Assembly: GCA_947179485.1 (NCBI GenBank)
Contig: OX359245.1
Span: 80,153,067 to 80,217,066 of the forward strand
Length of the DNA stretch: 64,000 nt
Source: Allacma fusca
Lineage: Eukaryota > Arthropoda > Collembola > Symphypleona > Sminthuridae
Direction of reading: 5' to 3'
Below are positions 11,443 to 22,632 of this stretch, in pieces. Under the pieces are notes generated by a model, which ran no database searches, was not told the DNA's origin, and worked only from the letters and a program-made list of their open reading frames with translations. The position numbers and the translations under genes were made by a program. Positions within the stretch are counted from its first letter, which is position 1. The number at the start of each line of letters is the position of its first letter.

Positions 11443-12936
11443 TAGGGATGGGACTGTTCCGGAATGTTCCAGGATTTCTTGGAATGGTCTGGTCCTTGAG
11501 CCTGGACCAGACCATTTGATCTGTTCTCCGTGTAGGACCAGGACCATATGGTCTTTTAGACTGTAGGACCGGAACCATCTGGTCCGTACAAATTCCTGGA
11601 ACAGGAACATATGTTCTGTTCCTCAAAATAACTCGGAAAAGACCGGAACAGAACAGACCAGACCACTAGGACCGAATGGGTTATAATATGATCACAACAT
11701 GCAAGCATTTGACAATTTAGATACTGTTTTGAATAATCGATCGTACAGTAAATTTCCCATATAGTGGTTTCCTCCTATTGTTAGATGGCATTCCCTCTTT
11801 AATGGCATCAAAAAACCCTCCCCAGGGGTTTGCAATGTTGAAGGTATACAGTATAGGGGCACCCACTATAATGGTATTCCCTCTATAGTGTCACTATTGT
11901 TTGTTACGGTGACTCATACAATGCGAAATTATAATGGCACCTGGCATAAAATTAGCTAGATAATGGCAAACGTATAACATGATGTTATAAAACGTGCGGG
12001 CGGTTAATAATACTCATGTCGGTTGGTTCAATTTTAATTTAAAATGTGAATACAGTTTGATTATTATTATGGTTTACTGAAGCCCTGGTATGATTAGCTG
12101 GATTTATGTCATATGATCCGTGACCATATTTAAAACGACACAAATCTATGAAATTTTTGCCTTGGCTCACTTCTAATAAGTTTCAATTCGTGTTGATATT
12201 TTAAAACAAATTAAATTATTATATTGAACATTTAAATGACATTAAACGGACAGTCAAGCAAAACCTCATAGTAAAAAACCACAGAGTACTCAGTGGAAGT
12301 AATTCCCATTCTCATAATTCCAGGAATTTGAAGACGGGAATTTGGTTTCTGGAATGGTGACCTTGCAGTCGAAAAATGTGTTACGACTAACATTATTAAT
12401 AGTATGAGGAAACCTAAAGTTACTGAATATCTTAAACTTAGTGAAGCTTAGCATACCTCATAATTTTGAGTATTCTGTAAAAATAAATAAATTTATAAAT
12501 ATATTTAGTTACAGTTATTGTCTATAAACATTAATATTATATATTTAACCATTAGTAACATACAGTGGCATCCCTATATAGTGGCAGGAATTTGTTACTC
12601 CCTTGGAAACCACTATATAGGAAATTCACTGTATCATGCTGTACAATCTAGCAATGCTATTCTATTCGCGAGAATTGGAAATACTTAATGGTCATCTATC
12701 GAAACTGGTCCGACCATTTGAAATACATGCTGGAACGTTCCAAATGGTCTGGAACAAACAAAGGAACAAACATTCTGGTCTGTTCTTTGAGCTGGACCAG
12801 GTTTAATTGGTCTATCAAGGTTTTTGGACCAGGTACATTTGGTCCATTCGTAACGAGGGAACAGACCGGAACAGACCATGGAACAGACCAGAACGGACCA
12901 AAATTTCTGGTCCGGACCAGAACAGTCCCATTCCTA
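11443..12936. mobile_element. hAT-like non-autonomous element with GGTCC/GGACC words, 1.5 kb
   Basis: Left end TAGGGATGGGACTGTTC; the right end reads back TAGGAATGGGACTGTTC. Flanks are TTCCAGGA on the left and ATCCAGGA on the right (one extra base before the latter), an imperfect 8-bp duplication. Both subterminal regions are dense in GGTCTGG, GGACCAG and GGAACAG words. The uninterrupted target can be read in related blocks near 21986, 48025 and 55145 (CACGAGGCTTGGAAATGG type). It has no transposase, and a Tc1-like MITE sits inside it. Open readings at both ends are by-products of the repeated words. Confidence 0.7.
11746..12631. mobile_element. Tc1/mariner-like MITE nested in the hAT-like element, 886 bp
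   Basis: The ends read CAGTAAATTTCCCATATAG and, reversed, CAGTGAATTTCCTATATAG, with the repeat running on through TGGTTTCC (about 27 bp, 2 mismatches). TA flanks both ends (11744-11745, 12632-12633). Internal sequence is AT-rich, without an open transposase. Confidence 0.8.
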
Positions 12937-14199
12937 TATCCAGGACTCGTGCAAATCAGGATAGTAGCCGGAAAATTCAATGGAAGTACGTTTATTCATG
13001 TAGGTTGATTGCACCAACTGGTGATCCTGAACGCCATTCTTTGTAATATCTGACGTCATTCATGTCTCCGACGAAGTTTTTCGACGACCCGATCAGCATC
13101 TCAAGTCCATTTCGCCAGTTCCCAAAATTAAAAACTTTCAACACATAGCCCCCAAAGGGTTATGTTTTTTCAAGAGCGTTGCTTCAAAATGCAACTTTCA
13201 AGTAAAACGAATGTAACTTTTCAACTCCAGTTGGATCTCCCACTTGAACTAATGAAATGTCTAAAATTGGCATGAAGTTGAATCCCGCACTCAAACTCAT
13301 AAAACCTTAAAGGTTAACTCAAGTAGAATATTTCACTCAAACTCAAGTAAAACCATAAACTTGAACTCAAATTGAATCTCACTCTTGAATACTCCTTTCA
13401 GAATCTCACACTTGAACTCAAATTGACCTTACACTAAAATAGTTCAAGTTAAATCTTGAAACTTTTGCAAAAATAAACTCGCACGAGACTTCAATAAGAA
13501 ATATCTGTATATGGGCCCACAATTAATCTTCAAATCAAACTTAAACTCAAACTTGAATTAAACTTGATCTGTTGTTACCAAGTCAACCTTGAATTTATAA
13601 ACTTGAGCTCACAATCAAATTTAAGTTGCAGCTCAAACTTGACCTCACACTTGAACCTAAACTGAAATTCAGAAAGCAATAAAACTTGAATTTAACTGGA
13701 AATTCCAATAGAACACCAAATTTTAAGCTTGCATTGCTTCCTGTACGTACTTGGTATGTATTTGTATGCATTTAAATGTGGAATTGAATAGAGTGTTGTA
13801 CTGAATGCGACACCTGAGACAATTATGTATTAAAATGTTTTGGTTGCGGGGAATTCTTTGTAAATGAACAGAATGAGGGAAATTGAGAAAGGCGTCAACA
13901 TTCTGCCTATGATTAATAATTCTGAGGATGGAATTCCATTACAATATCATTATTCCAAGGCATTATGTCAAACCTTTCCTCAACATTAAATCAAATCTCC
14001 TTTGCATCATCTTTTTGCAAATCTCCTCGAGAGTCCCAACTGTTCTTCGCATCGCATGAAATCAAAAAGTCTGAAATCTCGAGTGTAAAAATTCGTCAAG
14101 CTCAACCTTCAAGTAAACTTGACCTTGAACTTGGAAAGCTACCCTTGATCCATTACTTACTGTGAATTGAAATCTGAACTTGAGGTACCTACAATTAAT

Positions 14200-14457
14200 C
14201 AAGCAGCAACGTTTATTTGCCTCTAAAAATAATTTTATTATTTAATATTAATGGCGAATATCTCATTGATTTAAAAAAAAAATTCTCGTTACCGTGTTTG
14301 GAAAAAATGCGAGAAGATATTTTGAAAACTAGGGAAACAAACGTAACGAATTCAGGAGTACCGTCGGTTCGTAAAATGGTTTTAACCCACCTTTGCTGAG
14401 AATGAATCGTGAATGAGAAGTGCTGCGTATCTGAAAATGACTTCTGACCGTCGAATG
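14200..14457. repeat. Block 3 of unit A (3' flank of the module copy)
   Basis: Matches 56253-56512, 61313-61572 and, more weakly, 23520-23680 and 52800-52960. Shared phrases include AATTTTATTATTTAATATTA, TCTCGTTACCG, GCGAGAA-GATATTTTGAAAAC and AGGAGTACCGTCG. It lies downstream of exon 7 on the minus strand in each copy. The short open readings here are not conserved. Confidence 0.75.
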
Positions 14458-15330
14458 CATACTTGCAGTTTTGGTCCAAAGTTCAAATTCAGTTCCATTC
14501 ACACCCCCAAATTTTTCGTGCCGTTCAGTTAAGTTCAGTTCCCCTTGTCCAAATCCTGTCGTAGTTCAGTTCAATTCACTGCGTACTTTCCAGTCGTTAC
14601 GTTCAGTTCAGTTCACCCTTGCAGTATTTTTTCAAAGTTCAATTCAATTCATTTTTGGTCGTTCAGTTCAGTTCGCTTTATCTGTCATTAGAGAGCTAAT
14701 CAGTTCAAGTCATTTATGGTATATTTTAGTGGCATTTAGTTATGTTTTATAGCTGACTTTGAACTTTGACTAAAGCACGATTTGTCACTAAATGACTGAT
14801 TAGATAACTACTTTCAAATCCCCGGTGTTTTGAAAGTAGTATTGACTTTGAGCTTTCTGGTAAACGATCAATCCAAGAAAACCAAGCTATTCCAAGGTAA
14901 TAAATCATATAAATATGCTGACAATTATTGCGCGTTTTATTGCATACGAAATTTCGTCCAAAATGTGCCCAATAATTAAATGTAAGATATCGGCTTTCTT
15001 GTAAATAAATATTTCTTTCATTTGTAATTTAATGTCACTGAAATAAATAGTCAAAAACCAGCGTGCTAGTTTTTGATATTACATCTATAAAATAAATGGT
15101 CATGCAATTTACTGATAGATTATAATTCATTAATTCAGTTCAGTTTATGGTACTTGAACGTAGGATGAACGTTTGTTCACATTCATAATATGTTCTGCTG
15201 AGTTCAATTCAAATTCATTCAATCAAAAATTTTCATTTAGCTAGTTCGTTCAAGTTCATTCAAAAACAATGACAATATGGGCTAGTTCAGTTCAGCTCAA
15301 CACGTTATGAACTGAACGACTGCAAGTATG
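14458..15330. mobile_element. hAT-like non-autonomous element with TTCAG arrays, 873 bp
   Basis: Exact 12-bp inverted ends CATACTTGCAGT (14458-14469 and 15319-15330) are flanked by an exact 8-bp duplication GTCGAATG (14450-14457, 15331-15338). Copies D and E have the empty site, with a single GTCGAATG at about 56512 and 61572. The subterminal regions at both ends consist of GTTCAGTTCAGTTC-like runs. It has no transposase. An 8-bp duplication plus short inverted ends fits the hAT superfamily. Confidence 0.92.
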
Positions 15331-15684
15331 GTCGAATGATTTATTGTGAAGTTTGAGTTCAATTTCCCTTTCGTGTTTTTCTGTTTTTAGATTGTACATT
15401 TTAATTAAAAAGAATTAATTTATTTTTAAATTTCAAAATCATGTTAGGATTTTTAAACAACTTTTTTGACGTTCGCAAAATACGTTTATAATTTTTGGAG
15501 CAATTAGAGAAATGGTGAAACTCAAAAGGTTTGTTTGATTCCTTGCAATTTGTCAACCCTGCATGACCATCGAAGACTACATCACAGTCTTGCAAAATAG
15601 CTATTGAAGTAAATGGAAGCGTGGTTTTTGGCTTATGATGAGTTCCCGGTGATTTGTTCATCATTTTCGGATTCGTGTGAAGAC

Positions 15685-16911
15685 TCAGGACGAGGTGTCA
15701 GATTCAATATCACTATCACCAGTTAATAGTTCAGAGTGGAAGTTGATAATTTCCAAGAGTTTTAGCGCCCATGTTGGTTTCCGATTACAATTTTCTATCT
15801 GTTGTGGGAATTCTTTCAAAGGTATTTTGGCGTCGCAATATTTGAATCTAAATAGCATTTCAATTAGTTTCAATCAATTACAATTCCTTTTTGTGGGAGT
15901 TTTAATGGATGTCAAAGAACGTGACAATTCATGCAAACACTATTTACATTACTTTAGTTGTCAATACGCTGTTTGTATAGAGAGAGCTCATTTATAAATA
16001 ATGCAGTGTCGGTATTAATTTGTAAAACAAATTTCAGTAATTCAAAATTTATTGTCACAGCAGAACCGAAACTCCAAATCCAGGAAATACTTACGCGCCT
16101 GGGATATACGGGGGATATGTTTGGACTCTCTTTTTTAATCGATTTAGTGATTTCTCTAACAATGGTTCCAAACTAAAGTTGAAATCGTCGTAAATCTTCT
16201 CGTCCGCATCAAATAAGCAAATCACGACGGTTGATAGACGCAAATATGCATTCAAATCCCAACCCTAGAATAAATATTTAACTTGAGCCCAAGTGTAAAA
16301 TTTCATTTAAACTGACTTGTAAAATTTAACTTAATCAAATAAGCAAATCACGACGATTGATAGATACAAATATGGAATCAAATAAATTTCCTAGAATTCA
16401 AATCAATTGTTTTAGCATTTTGAAGCAGAAAATGAAACCTTTTTAATTTAATTTAGGAATAACAAACCGAAACTAACCAATTCAAAGTCCATATTTTCCA
16501 GGCAAAGTTTTCCTTCGCGAATAAAGGTATTTACAAAACCTCGAGACTTTGCAAATGTTTCCAAAATTCCTGGGGTTTTCCAGACTTTCATTAGTTTTCC
16601 TAAAATATGTCACAATTGAATCAGAAATACTTAAAAATTCATGGGATACTTTGCACGAGTTAAAATTATTAGGACGATGAATTCAAAACTGTTTCACGTT
16701 TTAAAAAATCGAAATCTTAAAAATACATTCTGTGCAAAATGTTTAACCGATTTAACTTGCCTAAGTACTTTCCAAATAACTTAATGTTCTTCCAGTTGTA
16801 TTCCTTTGAATTATTTCCGAAGTTTAGGGCGGCAGTAAACCCATCCACACCCCACTTATTCAACCTTCTATCAAGAACGCGAACTTTTCTCTCTTCTTCA
16901 TGGCAGTTTTC
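15685..16911 (-). CDS. Module copy A: four exons of the NB-ARC gene's 3' module
   Basis: Exons read on the minus strand: 16911-16761, 16599-16478, 16264-16095 and 15847-15685. All acceptors are AG; the donors are GC-AAGT, GTTAGT and GTAAGT. Phases 1, 0 and 2 join without a stop, giving about 200 residues from this point, and the last exon ends at TGA 15685-15687. Conserved segments include NKWGVDGFTAALNF, KVWKTPGILETFAKSRGF, LRLSTVVICLFDADEKIYDD and VENCNRKPTW-like IENCNRKPTW. The tail is acidic (GDSDIESDTSS). Exon lengths equal those of the NB-ARC gene's module (151 against 145, then 122 and 170). No upstream exon or start codon is found, and no NB-ARC exon lies nearby. It is either a 5'-truncated duplicate or a stand-alone gene with a distant first exon. 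Function unknown. Confidence 0.7.
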
Positions 16912-17702
16912 CTAAATTATCACGAGGTAATATTCATTTTATGCCTTGGAAATGAAATTTGTGTGAGCGATTGCGCAAAGGTTGTCATTTGGCAAAATTT
17001 CCTGCCTACTTTTATCTTTCTGTGTCTTCTAATTGTAAGTTATGCACATGAAGTAGTTCGGGAGGTGCGTTATGAACGTGATGTGTGAGTTCAGTTACTG
17101 TTACCCAAGTTGACTACAGAATTGCGTTGGTGTATGTTTATGGAGTTTTCAGATTTTGGTGTCTTTTTTATATCCCGTGTAATAGTTTATTACTAATTGA
17201 AGTTTTATCATAAAACATATTTAATTTCCACATGTTGTATCAAATTTGCTACTTTTCTAATAATGTTTAAACTTAGTAACACATGGGTCAGTTGTTCGAA
17301 CTTTTGATTTTTGTAAAGAATGTTTGGCAAAAATCCCAATTTGATTGAAACAAAAAATTCGAAATAATAACTTTTCTAAAAATATCCTAACGTTGCTCAA
17401 TTTCATTAAACACTAAGCTGTTTAAGCTACGATTAGAAACAATTTCAGCTAGAAACAGATTTGATACGCACGGGGCTGTACAGAATTTGTCCCACACTGT
17501 TCCGTTCAACATAATTTGAAAAGATTGGTTGGTAAGAAGAGTTTAAAAAGGGAGGGTTTGATGTCTTTTTAGTCTCATTTGATTTCTATTGCTAATAACA
17601 ACTACTTTCAGAGCAATTATTGATTTTTTCTGGTCAAACGTGGATCTATGGAACAGATTTGTCAACAATCGTTACATGCGATTTATTGTCCACGGTAAAG
17701 CT
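16912..17702. other. Upstream sequence of module copy A
   Basis: Shared with 58409-59262 and 63044-63897 at high similarity, so it belongs to the duplicated unit. I find no coding exon on the minus strand beyond the AG acceptor at 16912. The plus-strand reading 16900-17088 is antisense overlap and unsupported. Confidence 0.55.
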
Positions 17703-18299
17703 CGTGTTGTGCTACGCAAAGCAAAGTAACCTTGTGTTACGTAAGGTAATGTGTACGTATGTACCATTTCCTTATAAATAAAATTCCCCATGTGAAGATC
17801 AAGGTTACGATGCCCTGTTTTTTACATCAATATTGTAAGCGTAGATGAGACGGCCTTCGTACTTTCCATCCACGTAGGAATTTACTCTCACTCACAGAAT
17901 TCCCCATTCATGTGCGGTCAAGCGTGAGGACTTACCTACGCTTTACACCAGCTTTAAACCATTGCTTGCCTTTCTTTTCTGTGGTAACACGAAACCACGG
18001 AAGATAGCCCGTTTACGTATATGGCAATTAGATAGGAAAAACTTCTTGTAAAAACAACTTCTTTTTCCTGCTATTCTCAATGTAATTATTGTAAGATTAA
18101 TTAGATCTTACTGCGTAATTTCCTTGAAGATGTTTTTTATTCACATCTTTATCCTTCTCCATTTAGTTTAAATAGCGTACATCTTTACTATGTAAAATCA
18201 GTACAATTTTGGGATTTGATTTGTTCGATAAACTTATTGGCTGAACAAAGTTCTCTCTCCCGTTCACGTCTCAATTATTCTTTGAGCATCGCAACAGCT
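17703..18299. mobile_element. Unclassified insertion in unit A, about 597 bp
   Basis: Copies D and E read straight through GGTAAAGCTGGCATTGG (59254-59270), whereas A is split there by 597 bp flanked by AGCT (17699-17702 and 18296-18299). The ends are only loosely inverted (GTTGTGCTACGCAAAG against GTTGCGATGCTCAAAG). Superfamily unknown; no open transposase. Confidence 0.6.
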
Positions 18300-18548
18300 G
18301 GCATTGGTCAAAAGTGTTACCAAGATTTCATTTTGGACAAACTTGATCAGAACTAATTCCTTGACCTTTTAATCATTACAAATTGACACAACCGCTAGCC
18401 TGGCTTTTGACTACCCGAAATAAGTAACCCGAGGTTTCGTCCCCGGATATTATTCACCTTTCATTCATCCAAAGGTATTAAGCTGAATAACAAAAGCCAA
18501 TACATTTTAAAACCTTTTCTTGACCCAATTTTGACCAGCATTTAAATA

Positions 18549-19150
18549 CAGTAAAACCTGTATATAGTGACCGTTCATATAGTGGATTCCTGCTTATAGT
18601 GGATACATTTTACTTCCCGGTCCCAACTCCTATCCTTTAACATAGGAAACTCCCTGTATATAGTGGTTTTCTATATAGTGGAAACCTGCTCATAGTGGAC
18701 TAATAATCATGCCCCTTCAGTTAAAAATGCAGCTTGAAGTACATGTATATAGTGGTCACCCATTCAGAACGAAGGAATACAACTCGCGCGAACCCGAACC
18801 AATAACACGGCTGCTTGAATTTAACTCAATTAAAGGCATTTGGACTACGTTTTTATTTTCAGAGGTTTCGTATTGTATGTATCTGTACTAAATCAAATGC
18901 TTATTTATTATGTCCATTGTATCTAAGTAATTTGTTATTAATAGTAAAATTAGTGATTATTTAAAAAAGTAGAATAACTGATTTTCAATACCGTGTAAAA
19001 GTAAAACTTTGGTTGGTTCGTGCTGGTATACGTATATGTGTATGTATTTATATAGTGACCCCTGACCACTATATACTTATATAGTGGTCCCTGTCTATAG
19101 TGGACAAATTTTGGCGTCCCTAGGAAAACCACTATATACAGGTTTTACTG
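18549..19150. mobile_element. pogo/Tigger-like MITE, 602 bp
   Basis: Inverted ends CAGTAAAACCTGTATATAGTG, exact for about 20 bp, are flanked by TA (18547-18548, 19151-19152). Copy D has the empty site in its sequence near 59500-59515 (CAGCATTGAAATTAAATG). Further TATAGTGG words recur inside near both ends. It has no transposase. CAGTAAAACC ends and a TA target are characteristic of pogo/Tigger. Confidence 0.9.
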
Positions 19151-19152
19151 TA

Positions 19153-20250
19153 AAATTCTTCATTGTGAAATGCGTTGGTCATCCTGCGAACATGAAATTA
19201 CATCTGACTAATATTGGCAAACTGACCTACTTGTGATCAACTGCGACCGATCTCTGTCATGAACTTTGACCAATTCTGGAGCAGATTCGGCGATCAATTT
19301 CGGACCATTGGTAATCAAGAATTTATTCAATTACAGTCCGTGAATGTAGCGTGTACTATATTATGACAAATACTTGCATAATACAGGTATTCCATTTCTA
19401 TTTTACGCCATTATTCAAATAAGGCACAAGAAAAAATAAAAATTTGCGATTCCCGTTCTTGAAATCAAATTTGTTTCCAGATTTAACGATGATTAATTAA
19501 TGATTTAATTTAACTGTCAAAATTGTTTATTAATCATTTAATTTTGATTTAAAAACAACAGCATTTAGTCCTAAAAAACTGTTGAAAATATTGATAATTT
19601 AAAACATTGTTTTTTCGCAGAGAAGTGAAACAAATATTTTGAAAATAGCTTCAAAGCTTAATTCAATATGATTCCAAAAAAATAAAGGAAGAAACGTTGA
19701 ATTCGCTTCATTTGTAATGTTTGCCTATTGTTCAGACAAATACCTGGCAAAATTAATAAAAGCCCGAATTCTCCAAATAAAATTAATAAATCATTAGGCG
19801 TTTATAATGTTGTAACACATTTTCATAATTCATGTTTTGTAATAAAAATCGGCTTTTTTTAGATTCACTAAAAACTAAACCACAGCAGTGGTTGCGTTCA
19901 TAAAAGTGCAAAAGCAGCAGAATGTAGAAACTGTCTGAAATTAGCATTGAATGAAATGGAAACTTGCTCAAAAAATAACATTGCGTGGCATAGGTCGTAG
20001 ACAAGAAAAATCGCGTGTATAAAAAAATATCTACATGAAATGCGCAGATTGTTAATTGTGTAGAGCAAAATCGAATAACATTAAAATCCGACATGTGTCA
20101 TTTTGCTTTGGTTCGAAACTCTATCGAGAGCGTTTAATTTTCAATCTAAATTCGAAGGACAATATTAGTTTGAATGAAAATTGTATCCAGACAACTTTGT
20201 TCCTACGAAAAATTAAAGTTTAATATTTTAAAAATAAGAAACACACGTTT
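19153..20250. other. End of unit A, then gene-free DNA
   Basis: Homology to copy D continues to about 19490 (GAAATCAAATTTGTTTCCAG phrase, D at 59847) and then stops. The remainder is AT-rich with no supported gene. Confidence 0.55.
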
Positions 20251-20259
20251 TTGTTTTTA

Positions 20260-21040
20260 ATCCAAATTCTACTTTTGAATCGAAGCGACATCGAAATAAT
20301 TTTGCTTTTAAGCGAAGCTGCATCGAAACAACTTTGCTTTGAATCGAAGCTGCTTTGAAACAACTTTGCTTTGAATCGAAGCTGCTTTGAAACAACTTTG
20401 CTTTGAATCGAAGCAGCATCGAAATAATTTTGCTTTGAATTGAAGCTACATCGAAATACTTTTGATTGTGATTGAAGCTGCATCGAAATACTTTTGATTG
20501 TGATTGAAGCGGCATCGAAATACTTTTGATTGTGATTGAAGCTGCATCGAAATACTTTTGATTGTGATTGAAGCTGCATCGAAATAATTTTGATTGTGAT
20601 TGAAACTGCATCGAAATAATTTTGATTGTGATCGAAGCTGCATCGAAATAATTTTGCTTTTGATCGAAGATGCATCGAAATAATTTTGCTTTTGATCGAT
20701 GATGCATCGAAATAATTTTGCTTTTGATCGAAGATGCATCGAAATAATTTTGCTTTTGATCGAAGATGCATCGAAATAATTTTGCTTTTGATCGAAGATG
20801 CATCGAAATAATTTTGCTTTTGATCGAAGATGCATCGAAATAATTTTGCTTTTGATCGAAGATGCATCGAAATAATTTTGCTTTTGATCGAAGATGCATC
20901 GAAACAACTTAGATTTGACTCGAAACTGCATGGAAACAACTTTGATGTGACTCGAAACTGCATGTAAACAACTTTGATGTGACTCCAAGCTGCATTGAAC
21001 CAACTATGATTTGACTCGAAACTGCATCGAAATAATTTGG
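20260..21040. repeat. 32-bp minisatellite, open in all three minus frames
   Basis: The unit is GATCGAAGATGCATCGAAAT followed by AATTTTGCTTTT (32 bp). About eight near-perfect copies lie at 20640-20900, with diverged copies on both sides (GATTGTGATTGAAGCTGCAT and TTTGAATCGAAGCTGC variants). Because 32 is not a multiple of 3 and the unit lacks stops on the minus strand, long overlapping readings appear in all three minus frames (20220-20963, 20228-20899, 20446-21003), each with the same 32-residue period. I regard these as by-products, not genes. Confidence 0.9.
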
Positions 21041-21102
21041 TTTATTTCGAAGTGACATTGATTCAATCGGCATCAACCCTTATCTATTTGTTTTGTCTTG
21101 CA

Positions 21103-21286
21103 ATGTTGATGAGTCCAAGTCCAGAAGAGGTTTATAGGCCAGCGAAGTTTGCCGGGACCAGAACAGATCGACCTGAACATCGAAATAAAGAATTTCAGAG
21201 AGTTCCGTCAGCTACACCGGTCAGAATATCTCACAGCTTCAAATCTAGACACTTGTCATCCGGGCAGCCAGTTTTTTTCGGTAAGG
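21103..21286 (+). CDS. Possible coding exon, unassigned
   Basis: An open reading with richer GC and balanced codons starts at ATG 21103 or 21109 (MSPSPEEVYRPAKFAGTRTD) and ends with HLSSGQPVFFGK directly before an AAG|GTAAGA donor at 21287. It is basic and proline/serine-rich, with no domain I recognise. No partner exon was identified on the plus strand. It may be an exon of an unseen gene, a captured exon or chance. Confidence 0.3.
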
Positions 21287-21479
21287 TAAGAAATCAAGAA
21301 AATTAAAAGTTGTTAAAAATAATTAGTAAAAAACGTTGTATCGACGGATGTACAAATATTATCGAGTCTGATGCGTTTCGAAGTATCCAAATCATATGAG
21401 AGTAGTCGAAAAAATACATATTTGAAGACCAACTTCAAATTTCAAGTTTTTTGCAATTTGTTATAAAATTGAAGTTTTG

Positions 21480-22240
21480 ATATTTTGTTGAGTTTCAGTT
21501 TAAGTTCAAGTGTGAGGTCAAGTTAATTTTTAAGTGTGAGGTCAAGTTAGACTTGAAATTTAATTGTAAGCTCAGATTTACTTGGATTTCAAGTCTCGTG
21601 TTAGTTTAACTGTGAGTTGACGTTCATTTTAGGAAAATTTACATGAAAATCATATTGTATTCAAGCACGAGATCCAACTTGAGTTGAGTTTTTGCGTTGA
21701 GAACTTGAAGTTGGAATTCGAAGTGAGATCTTGAGTGACGTCCTTGAAATAACTGAAACCATTTGGAGCTATGCGTAAGAGGTTTTTATATTTCTGAATT
21801 GGTGAAATGGACTGAAGGCATTCTTGTGATTTTTAACGATGAAAATTTCGTTGAGGACATGAATGACGCAAACGTTTACACACCACGGCGCTGAGGATCT
21901 CCAGGAGTGTTTCATCAATCTGCAAGAGGCGACGTATTTTCATTCAAATTTTCACAAATCCCCAAATTATCCTGATTTACACGAGGCTTGGAAATGGTCC
22001 TGAAGTCGTATCATTCACAGATCAAGCCTTGCACATTTCCCTATATCATTCAATCCATTCTCGTATACAAGGTCACCGCAAAAACGCATCCCTTTTATTC
22101 TGCTCCACATTCTATCAGCCCAAATCTCCAAAATCTCCCTCTAACAATCAAACAAACTTCGGGGAAACACTTCTTATACAAGTAAACCATTTTTGCCTCA
22201 CAGACTTTTTTTTGGCAGCTTCTTTGAAATTCCTTAATTT
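21480..22240 (+). repeat. Block 1 of unit B (downstream flank of the NB-ARC gene)
   Basis: Begins with TTCAAGTGTGAGGTCAAGTT-type text. It continues through GGAGCTATGCGT, GAATTGGTGAAATGGACTGA, GACATGAATGACGC, CCTGATTTACACGAGGCTTG and TCGTATACAAGGTCACCGCA to the CCCTTTTATTCTGC phrase. Collinear with 47340-48290 and, inverted, with 13700-11232. Readings at 21988-22244 are not conserved. Confidence 0.7.
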
Positions 22241-22249
22241 TTAGGTCAA

Positions 22250-22625
22250 GGTTAATTTAAAGTTGGCGTTCAAGTGTGGTTTCAAGTTTAGCATGATGTT
22301 TGGCTTTGAGTTTGAGGTCAAGTTTGAGTTCGAGTTTGAGATGAAGTTGTGGATCAAGTTTGAGATCAAGTTTGAGTTCGAGATTGAGATCAACTTGGGG
22401 ATCAAGTTTGAGATCAAGTTTGAGTTCGAGATTGAGATCAAGTTGGGGATCAAGTTTGAGATCAAGTTTGAGTTCGAGATATAGATCAAGTTGGTGATCA
22501 AGTTTGAGTTCGAGATTGAGATCAAGTATGAGCTCGAGTTTGAGATCAAGTTTGAGCTCGAGTTTGAGATCGAGTTGGGGATCAAGTTTGAGATTAAGTT
22601 TGAGATCAGGTGGGGGATCACTTTT
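22250..22625. repeat. Minisatellite of GATCAAGTTTGAG words
   Basis: Irregular tandem array of GATCAAGTTTGAG, TTCGAGATTGA and GGG-containing variants. It is preceded by GTTCAAGTGTGGTTTCAAGT and TAGCATGATGTTTGGCTT, a lead-in shared with 48322, 53281, 55433 and 60259. Open readings on both strands are by-products of the repeat. Confidence 0.85.
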
Positions 22626-22632
22626 GGGGTTT

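Larger units (their letters stand above)
11232..13700 (-). repeat. Inverted copy of the flank block (block 1) of the module units
   Basis: Read on the minus strand from 13700 to 11232, this gives in order: TCAAGTTTGAG-type minisatellite (13200-13700), GGGGGCTATGTG and GGGAACTGGCGAAATGGACT, an ATGAATGACG phrase, CCTGATTTGCACGAG, an interruption by a hAT-like element, then GGAAATGG, GTCTCATTCACA, CATTCTCAATGACAAGGTC and CGTTTTATTC. The same order lies on the plus strand at 21480-22240, 47340-48290 and, in part, 55080-55400. Here the block is therefore inverted relative to the adjoining copy A exons. Confidence 0.75.

Noticed and set aside
11200..11610. Minus-strand 136-residue reading upstream of the kinase pseudogene
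   Set aside because: Spans the edge of the hAT-like element and block 1 text that is not open in other copies.
12685..13046. Overlapping readings on both strands in the hAT-like element
   Set aside because: Products of the GGTCC/GGACC word arrays; no transposase motif.
13965..14165. Plus-strand 66-residue reading
   Set aside because: Lies in TTGAACTC-type repeat remnants; no motif, splice support or conservation.
20220..21003. Long repetitive proteins in three minus frames
   Set aside because: They follow from a 32-bp tandem repeat without stops; all three frames are open, there is no start context and no splice context.
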